64,000 bases of DNA, from contig OZ024824.1 in assembly GCA_964016985.1 (NCBI GenBank), positions 118,316,951 through 118,380,950 of the forward strand. Direction: 5' to 3'. Below are positions 10,704 to 22,700 of the stretch, piece after piece (position 1 is the first letter of the stretch; each line of letters opens with the position of its first letter). Below the pieces are notes generated by a model. The model was not told where the DNA came from, did not search any database, and saw nothing but the letters and a program-made list of their open reading frames with translations. This stretch comes from Anodontia alba (taxonomy: Eukaryota > Mollusca > Bivalvia > Lucinida > Lucinidae). The position numbers and the translations under genes were made by a program.

Positions 10704-13700
10704 CTGAAATACATTTTGTCAAGTGAATTATATGTTCCAGATAAAAGCAGTAGCCAGATAAATCATTCTTTCATCATTAGTACCTTAAAGGCATAAATTA
10801 GTGATATTTTTCTTTTATTTTTCCATAAAGTAGATTAGAAAAAATGTCAAATCCTATTTTTTGTAATAAAAAGAAAACGTGACACAAAACTACCACACCA
10901 CTATCGTGTGGTGAACAGAGTAACTCTGTCAAAATTGACGAAATTACCCATTAACAATCTCAAACCAGATCTTTAGAATATCAATGCACATACCAAGTTT
11001 GGTGAAAAGCCATTGATATTTATTTGAAAGTAATCGTCCGGAAATGAAAATACAGACAGATAACCCATTAACAATCCCAAACCAGATTTCCACAATATCA
11101 TATACCAAGTTTGGTGAAAATCCATTGATATATACACAAGGTATCGTCTGCAAAGGAAAATAAAACTGCAAGCCATGCACCATGCCCCGCCACAGGGACA
11201 TATTCCCTATGCACTTCTGTAATATAAGGGCTGAAAACAATCTAAGTTAAACATGAAGAGAGGCAATAAACAGTTATTTCATAACTCCTAAAAAAAAAAA
11301 AAAAAAAAAAACACCAAAAGATCTAAGTTTAAAATGCAATAAAAAGTGATAAAAAATAATTTCAGGATTCTAAAAAAAACAATATGCATATCTTCAGACC
11401 ATCCTAAAAGTGCCTGTAAAGTCTGAATAGGATTGGCCTAAAACTGTAGGAGGAGTTGCGGGCAGAATGTACATACTCCCTATACATTTCTGTAGTATTA
11501 GGGCTCAAAAAAGTCTAAGTTAAAAATGCAAAAAATGTGATAAAAAATAATTTCAGGATTCTGAAAAAACAATATGCATATCTTCAGACCATCTTAAAAG
11601 CACCTGTAAAGTTTGAAAAGGCCTAAAACTGTAGGAGGAGTTGGGGGCAGAAGGTACATACTCCCTATACATTTCTGTAGTATTAGGGCTCGAAAAAAGT
11701 CTAAGTTAAAAATGCAAAAAATGTAATAAAAAATAATTTCAGGATTCTGAAAAAACAATATGCATATCTTCAGACCATCCTAAAGGCGCCTGTAAAGTTT
11801 GAAAAGGATTGGCCTAAAACTGTAGGAGGAGTTGCGGGCAGAAGGTACATACTCCCTATACATTTCTGTAGTATTAGGGCTCGAAAAAAGTCTAAGTTAA
11901 AAATGCAAAAAATGTAATAAAAAATAATTTCAGGATTCTGAAAAAAAATATGCATATCTTCAGACCATCCTAAAAGCGCCTGTAAAGTTTGAAAAGGATT
12001 GGCCAGAAACTGTAGGAGTTGCAGGCAGAAAAATGGTGGGGGCGCTGACGGACGAACCGACGGACGGACACTCAAAATTTCAGAGGGTATAACATAATAC
12101 CCCGCCACGTTTTTGGTGGCGGGGCATAAAAAGGACACACGATCCACAGACGGACACATGGACATCCATAATATCTTACCACTAGTGTGTGGTGGGGTAT
12201 GATATGAAAAATAATTCAAAATGTCATCCACTGAAATTTTTACCAAACATGTTTAGCATTTAAAAATAATAGCGTTGCACTGCAGACACTGCATCAGTCT
12301 TTGCCACTGCAGGCAACAAGTATGTTACCTTAACTCTGTTTTATATCTACGGATTCTAGTAAATATAAGTATGTAAATAAAATTTTCAAGATTCAGCCAA
12401 AACAAAAATATGACAATCAAGGGCCAACTGTAAGTGATAAATCACTGATAACATTAAGGATTATGCACTCCAGGGCCTAGCTGTTCAAAGCAGTTAGCTT
12501 ACGAGCTCGTTAGTGGTCAAAATATTGTGTTCCAGTATGTAAAACATCTAATTCACAGGTATTTTTTGCTGAAAAAAAAAAAAACTTGAGTAGCTTTTGC
12601 AAATGCAAAAGCTTTCACTTTTTTTCAGCAAAAATATTAGCATATAAGCCATATTTGATGATCAAAGATTTAACAATTTGTTAACTGACGACATCAAAAG
12701 CTTTGAACAAGTGGGCTCTAATTTAATCTACTTTACAATTGCAAATCACAGCTAGCGCTGATCTACCATATTTACCCTAAATATTGGGACACCTTAACTA
12801 CTTACCATACTTCTAAAATTTGAAAGAGCTCATTCTACTTCCTGTTGATATATCTAAAATACTGCTGGACAAGTGGCAAATAATGTAGAACCTGATCAGA
12901 CTGTGTTCTGCAGCATCTGACCTGGGTCTACACTGTTTGTACAGGCCTATCTGTCCCAATATTTAGGGCTATTATGGTATTTCTTAACAAAAAATTATCT
13001 GTTCTCATGACATCAAGCAAAATCGCAATTCTGATGCCAATCAAGTATCATAACTCTATTGAAAAGCAACAATATTGGCCCATTTTCTACCTCAACCTAG
13101 TTCTATCAATGTGTACATGAAATTTTATAAAAATCCATCAATTGTTCTGAAGATATAAATCAAAAACACAATTTTGTTGTAAATCAAGGGACATAATTGT
13201 GTTGAAAACTAATGAAACTGGCCCATTTTCCACCCAAAACTAGATTTAGTCAATATCAACATGTATATCAAATTTGATCAAAATCCATTCATTTTTCTCA
13301 TATATTTATGGAAACAAAATTACGAAATTCCCCGTATACAATCCCAAACAATTCCTAACTAATATCAATGCCAATGAAAAGTTTCAAGAAAATTCATAAA
13401 TAAATTACTCATTACTGAAAATAGAAATGACAGAAGGAAACTTGAATGGTAAAACATAACATCTTGTCATTATCATGTAGCAGGTTTAAGAGCTGTCCCA
13501 AGACAGCCTAGCTTGCCTGAATCACACTTTGCTTCAAAATACTTTAACCAAATGCTTTAACATAAATTTTTACCTCAAGGTCACTCGTGAATTGGGATGG
13601 TACAGATTAGAACTTCAGACCAGTATCTAACATCAGGGCAAGTATGAACGACTTCCGTCCACGATTCAGGATATATAGCCTTTAAAAACTTTAACCAAGA

Positions 13701-16700
13701 CCCTTAAACAATGCCGAGCTGATGTGACTGCTATAGCTCTATCTTTACTTTTGTACAGGCGAGCTAACAACCTTGTCATAACTGTTGATAAGACTGCTAT
13801 TTTTTTTTCTTCTTTCTCCATGAATACTTTTGTTGAGCGAACTCAATGGAATTGACTGGCTGAATCTGAGACTAGTGACTACACGCATCATATGCAGACA
13901 CATATTAGGGACAATAACAAAAGCAACTAGTCCTATATATGGCCTGACAAATCCACTGCCCAGCTGCTGGAAAAAATTCAGGATTTTGGCTGGCCAAGAA
14001 AAGATTGATTTTGCTTACCTAGAAATTTGTATAAGATATACACTACAACCCCTTTATAACACGGTTCGTTATAACACAGTTTTGGATATAACACGGTTCA
14101 AAGATGGATCCCAAAAATGTATAGATTATATTGAAAAATGACCATAAATGGTCTTTTTCAATATAATCTATACATTCTTGTTTAGATATAACACGGTTGT
14201 TTAACTGACACGGTTTATGCTATGGACCCCAACAATAGTGTTATAAAGAGGTTGTGGTGTACTTCAGACATACCAGTATTCCTTGATTGGTAATTAGATA
14301 AAATTGTGATTTGTCGTCTCTAAGAGCAAGGGAGAAAAGGGATAGAAGAGATAGTAGAGGAGATGAAAAAGAAGGACAGAGATGAAAGAGGAACAGAAAT
14401 GAAAGTTAAACAATAGAAGAAATAAAAACATCCCCCCTCTACCCTTACCTGCTACAAGGATGGTAGGCCTTGCCCAACTGGAAGCCAATATCAGTTAGAC
14501 GCCCCGGTGACGCAAGATACCGGACACCTTCGCCACACCCAACCACCCCCAGTTCCAAGGGGAGCAAGTAGAGTACGTAGATAGTACAACTCTTTTTCAA
14601 GGGAGACACTTTTGACAGAGTTGCATATCCCTGTCTATAACTTGTATGTGGCCAACAGTGCAGACCCTGATCAGAAAATGTGATATCTGATTTGGGTCTA
14701 AACCATGTGCTCCAGCCTATCTGGCCAAATACTTAAACATAGCCCAAGATAAAAGGGTATTAATTAAGTAAATATTTTTATGACATCTCCATGAAAACAT
14801 ACGATAACTTAGAAGTCCCTTGCTGAGCTGCTTCTAATGAGTATCCACATGTTTTTAGGTAGAAATAAGAAAATATTGGTGCCTACCTTAATCCTTGTCC
14901 TACTGAACCCAGATATAGCCTGCCTTTGCTAACAGTGTAGATCCAGATCAGTTGGCTTCTGAAGAAGCCAACTGATCTGGACCTGCACTGTTTGTCATTC
15001 ATTCAGTATGTGAATTTATATCAATAATTTGGATCAAGGAATATGACTGGCTGAAAATAAGAAGATGGCATCTTAATTTATTCAGCATGACAAGGGTTAA
15101 GAAAAAGCACCTTATCTGGAGTTATGGTAGACATCTTTCCAGAAGGGAGGTAAAACAATTTTGACAGAGTTGCCTAACTTTGAGTGTATCCCGTCACCTT
15201 GATAACACCTTGACAGTTTCTGTTGTATGAGTGGCAAACAATGTAGTCCCTGATCAGAGAATGTAACATCTGATTAAAGTCTACACTATTTGCTCAGTCC
15301 TATCTTGCTAAATACATCAGAACATAAACACAGTCCCAGATAAGAGGGTGTTTGAGTAAATTTATTTCTTACTCAAAGACTGATTGATTGAGTTGGGGTT
15401 TAATGACACCTACACTCTTATGGGTCATTTTTGTCATCTCCCAGAGAAAGGGAGAAGAGAGATAGAAGAGATAATACAGGAGATGAAAGAGGGGGACATG
15501 GGAGAAAGGAAAATGAATGAAAATGAAGAAACAGAAGAAATAAAAACCTTCCTCCTCTACTCTTACCTCCTACACGGATAGCAGGCCTTGCCCAATTGTA
15601 AGCCAGTATCAGTTGGACGCCCCGGTGAAGTAAGATACACAACACCTTTGCCTCACCCAACCACCCCATCTCAACAAAAATGTATGTTGTGGGTACTCAT
15701 TAGAAGTGCCTCAATGAGGCACTTCTAATGAGTACCCTCAACATATGCTTTCACTGAAAAATAAGAAAGAAGTCAACATTTTTTTTGGTTGAGAAAAGCA
15801 CCTTCTCTGGATGAGAGGTAAATATAGTATTTTACATATACCTGTTGCATTGATGGAGCAGTCTGTTCAATCTTGAGTTTGTTCATTCTACTGACTAGAT
15901 CATCATCCTTTGACTTCAGTTCCTGCATTATTTCAGGGTGAGCTGTAACAACATAAGAAACTGTCAGAAAATTCTCAGAGACGCATACGTGCCTGGGATC
16001 CAGGCAAGGGGGCCATACCTCTAAATGATACATAGCTCAAGATAAGAGAAGATATCAAGATTATATCTTCCTTTCTTATTTTTTTTCTTAAATGCAGTGC
16101 AAAAGCTACTCTTTTCAGCAAAAAATATCAGAATATTGTATATTGAATCTGCTAAAACAGTTAACGAAAAGACCCTTAACAAGCTCGTTAAGCCAACGAC
16201 GCTTTAAACAAATGGGCCCTGTACTTTTCTGTTGAAAAAGTGCCTTATCTGTAGCTATGAAGATACTTGTTTAATTTCCTCTTTTCAACTAAAGTATTAG
16301 TACAGTGTGACCTTTCTACAACAGCCACCCTTGAGATGACAACACTGGCTGTCATAGAGAGGTTGTTGCTGTAAACAAGTCAAACAGCAAAACAATGCAA
16401 CATGTATGGAAATCAGAAAAGTGACTGTTATAGGAAGGTAGCTGTTTATGAGAGGTGGCCATTTCATGAAGTTTCTACTATGTTTTCTTAACTGTGTATG
16501 AAACATCATTTTTTCACGAAGAAATACAGAAAAAATATCAGCATTTACCATTTAAAACACGACCTACATCTGAAGGATGACCGGTTTGGAGAGATTTTAG
16601 ATTTCTCCTTTGAAAGATACATATATTAGAACCAACTTGTGGTGGTTTGTTTGTTTGTGTTGAGGTTTTATGGCCCAGTCAACCCAATGGGGTCAGGTCG

Positions 16701-19700
16701 AGCGCGGTCAGTTTACCTAACCACAAGTTTAATGGCAAGTTTGTTCAGCCGAGTGGAACCATTTTAGCAATTTTGGAAAAGGTGCATAAGAGGAGCATTT
16801 CTGTGAAATTATTTTGAAATCATGCCACTGGCCTAGCAGGAGGTGTTGCTTAAAGACTTTTCTATTTTCAGCTCTGGCAGCCATTTTGTTCAGCCAAACT
16901 GAACCATTTGATTTTTCTTTTTATTTGGGTTTTACGGCCCTTTCAAGTATATTTCACTTGATTCACTAATATTATATTGAGCCGACTGTTCATCAAAGGT
17001 GGACGAAAACTGGAGAACCTGGGGAAAAACCACCTGACCATCCGTAAGCAGAACTTGGCTTTCCCACATGTGACCCGAGCACGGCTCAAACCACAGCTGT
17101 GAGAAACCTAATGGATTAAGAGTCAACTCTCGAATCCACTAGACTACGGGGGCCACCCAAGCTGAACCATTTTAGCAATTTTGGTAGAGGGGCACAAGAG
17201 GAACAGTTCTGTGAAATTATTTTGAAATCGGCCACTTTCTTAGGAGGAGATGTTTAAATTTGTTTGTTTAATTTGGGCTTAACGTCGCTTCCAACAATTT
17301 TTCAGTCATATCGCGACAGTGTCTGGATGTGGCAGGGAGCAGCTAGTACCATTTTTAAAGTCTTTGGTATGACCCGGCTGGGGATCGAACCCGCAAGCTC
17401 CCCGTTACAAAACGGACGCTCTACCACTGAGCCACTATGCTGGTAGATGTTGTTTAAAACAATTGCTATTTTAAAGGCTCCATATTCCTCAAAAATACAC
17501 TTTTTATGCACTGAGAAAGGTTTAATAAATTAATATATACGAGGGTGAGTCAATAAGAACCAGCCTAACTTATTTCTAGTTGAGATCCACCTCTTCTTTT
17601 TCGATGTAATTGCCCTCTAGTGTGATGCACTTAGACCAACGGTGTTCAAGTGCCATCAGCCCAGAACTGAAAAAGTCAGGGTCCTTTCCATTGACCCACT
17701 TCCCAGCTGCCGTCATGACTTCTTCATCAGTCCGGAAATGAAGTCCATGGATATCCTTTTTCAAGTTTGGGAATAGGAGCTAGGTCAGGCGAATAGGCAG
17801 GATGTGGTATTAATTCATACCCGTTTCACTCTACAGCATCCATTGCAACTTTGCAAGTGTGGACTCTCCTGTTGTCCTGTTGCAGCAAAACACCTTTAGA
17901 GAGTTTATGTCGGCGTTTTTCACAGATGGCGGTTCTCAGCTGGTCTGACAAGTTTGCATAGTACACTCCAGTTACTGTACTTCTCTTGGGTAAAAAATCC
18001 AACATAATAACACCTTTTGCGTCCCAAAATACTGTGGCCATCACCTTGCCAGCAGATGGTTGCATCTTGAACTTCTTTGGCCTCAGGGACCCAGGCCCTA
18101 CCCACTGACGACGCTGAGCTTTATTCTCTGGAATAATGAACTCAAGTCTCATCTACAGTCACCAGACTCAAAAGAAAATCATCTTTTGACCTAAAACGCT
18201 TCAAGAAGGCACTGCATACTGATGCTCTGGTTGCCATTTGCTCATCACTAAGGGATTTGGGGACCCAACAGGCTGTAAGCTTGCGCATACCTAAACAATC
18301 ATGTAAGATTGTTGAAACACTACCATGTGAAATGCCCAATACCTGTGCTATTTCTTCCACCTGAATTTGCCTATCAGAGTGTACCAGTGGCATCCAGTGG
18401 GCGTCCAGACCTGGCTTCATCTTCTAAAGACGTTCTACCACGTTTGAATTCCCCTACCCAGAATTTAACCTGAGCACAAGATGATGCAGAAGACCCATAA
18501 ACATCGGCTAACTTGCAGTGTATTTCCTTGCCTGTTTTACCTTTTAAATACAAGTACCGAATTACAGCACAGTACTCAACTTTAGATGAAAAGCATGCCT
18601 TTGCATCACTAGCCATGTTTGACATTCAATATCTTATTAAAGAATGACTCGATACGAGTGCAATTTTGTACCCATGTATAAAACATATATTGAAACAAAG
18701 CATGAAAATCGTGACCATCTCAGTCCATCGGAAATGGGATAGGCTGGTTATTTATTGACATGCCCTCATAGTATTAATGCAATCACAAAATGTGGCATCT
18801 GACAGCCTGTAAAATTTCAATTAGTCTCTCAATTTGAACTGGATAAAAAATGAAATGATTTTTAATTGTATCTCTGAATTAATGATTGCAACATTAATTC
18901 AGAGATATGATAAAAAATCCATTTCATTTCAAGAATGAGAGACTAACTGAAATTTTACAGGCTGTCAGGTGCCACATTTTATGATTGTATTAATACCATA
19001 TATCAATTTATTAAACCTTTTGTTCTCCAGTTGGACCAGGTAATAAATACCTATCAGACCATATTAAACGATGTTTTTATAACTAAATAATATGTGTCTA
19101 AGAAAATTATATTTATGTTTTTCTTTTTTTCTTTTTCTTTTTTTTTCTTTTGATAAAACAATTTTAATTGAGATAATCTCGTATTTTTGAAAGAATTACT
19201 ATATTTTGTGAAGCCTAATATTTTCACACCACAATCAACTTGTTTTGACATTTTTTTTTTTTTTTTTTTTTTTAAATTGGACCCCGAATTCGATCAAGTA
19301 ATATTTAAGTTAACTTTACTTATAACTGTGTTGGACATTCAAGGTGCTCGGGAGGGCTGTGTTTCACAGTTGTGCCATTTCCAGGTTATCTTCACTTTTT
19401 TTTTTTTTTGTTCAATAACAAAATGCCTTTACCAAGACAACTTTATAGTTTGTCAAATAAAGACATGTTTAAATGTTAACTGACTGGTTCCTTGGTAATG
19501 TAAATGTACTGTTTACTGTTTCCAAAGAAATCAGAAGTTAAATTCTAGCCCAACAAATATCTTGGAAAGTGGTTAAAACTATTTATTCTTTCCGTCTTTG
19601 TTCCTTTGTTCAAAAACATACCTATTAGTTCTTAACCTTTACCACACTCTCTGTCAAATCCTGTTAACAGGATTTAACATTTCATGCAAACTGTCTCCAA

Positions 19701-22700
19701 TGCAGACAATTTGCATGAAATATCAAACATGTTAACTGAGAAAATAAGAAAAAATATTTTAAAATGTTGTCTGCTGAAAATATTACCCAGACTACTAAGC
19801 ATTAAAAAAATAATATTTCTTTTACTGAAAAGGATTATTTTGCATTGCATTCTGACATTCCATATGTACTATTCTCTCGGGTGGACATCAGGGGAGCTAC
19901 TGCGAAATCGCGTTAACGTATATTTGTTCCCATGACACATCCGGGAACTCTCGCGGTAGTTCCTAGGACTTGGAAATTGTAAACAAAGGTAGACACTCTC
20001 GCGTGTTTTGTTTTAGAAGAAAGAGCGAATAATATAAAATTTCTGCGATGTTATTCCATGTTCATATGATGTACCTTTGTAAGCAGGCCGAAAGAAATAT
20101 TGAAAAAATCGTTGTCGAAAGTAGGCGATCGTAACAAAATTGAACACAGGGTTGTCTGACTTTAGTTTTATGTCAACAGGAATGAATGATGCAATTGTTT
20201 TGTAAGTTTTTGCTTAGAACCAGATCCTTTGGCACATGTTCTGGATATGTTGGCCCTTATTTAGGGCTCTTATTTAGAGGCTCTATCCAGGGAGTTCCGT
20301 ACAGGCTGTCCATGGGAGCTGCTGTATGCAGATGACTTAATGATCAGTGCTGACCATCCGTAATCAGTGCTGAGTCCATGGAGGAACTGCTGGTAAAGTT
20401 GAAGACATGGAAATCAGAGATGGATAAGAAAGGCCTGCGTGTGAACATGGGGAAGACAAAGATTATGCCGTCTGGCATGAATTTGGACCCATTGAAGAAA
20501 TCTGGAAAGGACACCTGCGGTGTCTGTCAGACTGGAGTTGGTAGCAATTCAATCTTCTGTGGGGGCTGCTTGTGTTGGATACACAAGAAATGCAGTGGCA
20601 TAAAGGGCCCCTTGCGCCCTGACCCTGATTTCAGGTGCACCCGATGCCTGGGAACCGCACGGCCTATAGATGGTTGAACAGTGAAAGAGGTGAAGGTTGA
20701 TGATGAAAAGCTTGAGGCTGTTCCAGAGTTCTGCTATTTAGGGGACATGTTCTCTGCTGGTGGTGGTTGCGAGCTGGCTGCCTTAACACACTGCAAATGT
20801 GCTTGGGGCAAGTTCCGCCAACTGCTCACCCTTCTCACCAACCGCAATCTGCCACTTCTGACCAGAGGTCGGGTGTATTCATCATGCGTAAGAAGTGTGA
20901 TGCTTCATGCAGCAGAGACCTGAGCCATGACAGTAGCTACACTGAACCGCCTGCGGCGTAATGACCATGCAATGATCCGTTGGATCTGTAATGTCAAGGC
21001 AAGGGATGAAGTCAGCTCAGACTCCCTTCTCTCAAAGCTTGGCATCCAGGACTTGGATGTGATGCTCCGCACCAGTAGAATGAGGTGGTTTGGACATGTA
21101 GAGCGCAGCACAGGTTGGATTGCTAAAGTACACAAGCTGAATGTAGTTGCACAGAAGAGACCCGGCAGGCCAAAGAAAACGTGGGATGAAGTGTTGATGG
21201 ACAACAGAAAGAAGCTGGAAATGGACTCTGCTGATCCCCAGAACCGTTCTGAGTGGAGAGGATGTCTCAGAGAAAGACTTGTCAAACAAGCCCAACCCTC
21301 GGTAGAGGAACACCCTTTAAAATGGATATGATGATGATGATGATTATTTATCATTTAGATGTAAACAATTTAATCAGTCCATGTACTGTGAAGGAGTAAT
21401 GCCGAAATTTTCAGGTAGAGTAGCTGCCACATCATCCCGGCAGTTCCCAAAACATGCTCTGACGAATGAGACTGCTTTATTTTTTTCTGAAAACATTGGC
21501 AATTATACTGTCCGATAAACGTAAAGAAAAAAATTCTGCCATCCAACAAGAACGAGGCTAGAACATTGTGTTAAAAACCGAGCTGTTCGGAATGATGTTT
21601 TTATTGTGTGACGTAGTATTTAAAAAGATCTATATAGTGAATTTTGAATTTTTAAAGGCAGTACAAGTGTAACATATACCTATCACTACTACGTATTCCC
21701 CCTCCATTTTAAGATTCGTTCGCAAATCTTCGCTTGAGTAATCACTCAGTACCAGGCCACCAAGCCTATTAGGCCACCAAGCCCAGATGTAACAGGTGAA
21801 AAAATTCTAATCACCAATGCTGCAGATCAAACCTGGGCTGCCTGTGTGACAGGCCAACAATCTACCATGTTGCTATAAAAGCGGGGCTTGTACCGCAAAG
21901 CAGTACTGGTGTATCATATACCTATCACTACTACAACTATACTGTGAAACTGACACAATCTTTCATGACAGGGTAATGAATATAATGAGGATGATATATA
22001 ATGTGAGTTGACAGACATGTTAAGTCTCCCAAAAAATCGCAGGAAGGTCACGGAAATACAGCTTTTCTCACGCCTCACGAAATTTAAAAAAAAAATCTCC
22101 CCAAAAAAATGAAAATCCTGATTTGGGGTCGAAACTTTTTGAAAAGCTATGCTTGTAAATTGGAAAAACTCCGGCTCAATCCGAAGTAGTCCTAGTATTG
22201 ATCAGAAGTGCATAAACGCTTGGAATGAATGGGGGAAACGCATTAAACATGAAAATCAAAGCGTCTTGATGGCGTTATTGCATTGTGGGATAGTGTGTCC
22301 AAAATGGCAAAAAGATCGAAAGCTCCGGGGCTTTGCTCCCTGAAAAAAAAACATGTTACAATAAACTAAAGCACTGTAACCCATCCTCAAGATCCCAGAA
22401 AAAGGGAGAAACCAGAAATAAAACAATCTGTTTCTTGTTGACAAGTTAAATCAAAATGGCGATGCAATTGAACCACTAATCAGGATGACCCCCAATTTAG
22501 TATCAGCGCAATCATAAAATTCTCTCTCCGTGAAACTTTCTTTGGTCAAAAGGTGGGATCTTAAACTCGTCAGAACACGAGTAACTGTTCGGAATTCAAG
22601 AAAATGGGTGAAAAAAAATGATAGAGGGGCTCTCCAAGCATACTGAACAATATGCAGGTTATTCAATTATTGTGAAAGGAAGCTCTAAATAAAAGGAAAC

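Larger units (their letters stand above)
17516..19021. mobile_element. Long palindromic MITE, split by a mariner
   Basis: Left arm 17516-17537 plus 18771-18884, right arm 18892-19021. The arms share AAAGGTTTAATAAATT, GCCTGTAAAATTTCA and ATCTCTGAATTAATG. The mariner and one TA duplication must be removed to restore the left arm. Confidence 0.88.

Noticed and set aside
11770..12246. 158-codon minus-strand frame
   Set aside because: Lies in the 190-bp tandem array and its flanks; the peptide is repetitive and has no family features.
16560..16620. Possible NDUFAF4 first exon on the minus strand (reads LQTGHPSDV with a donor)
   Set aside because: The exon at 24675-24519 has the true family N-terminus, a start codon and the required phase 1.
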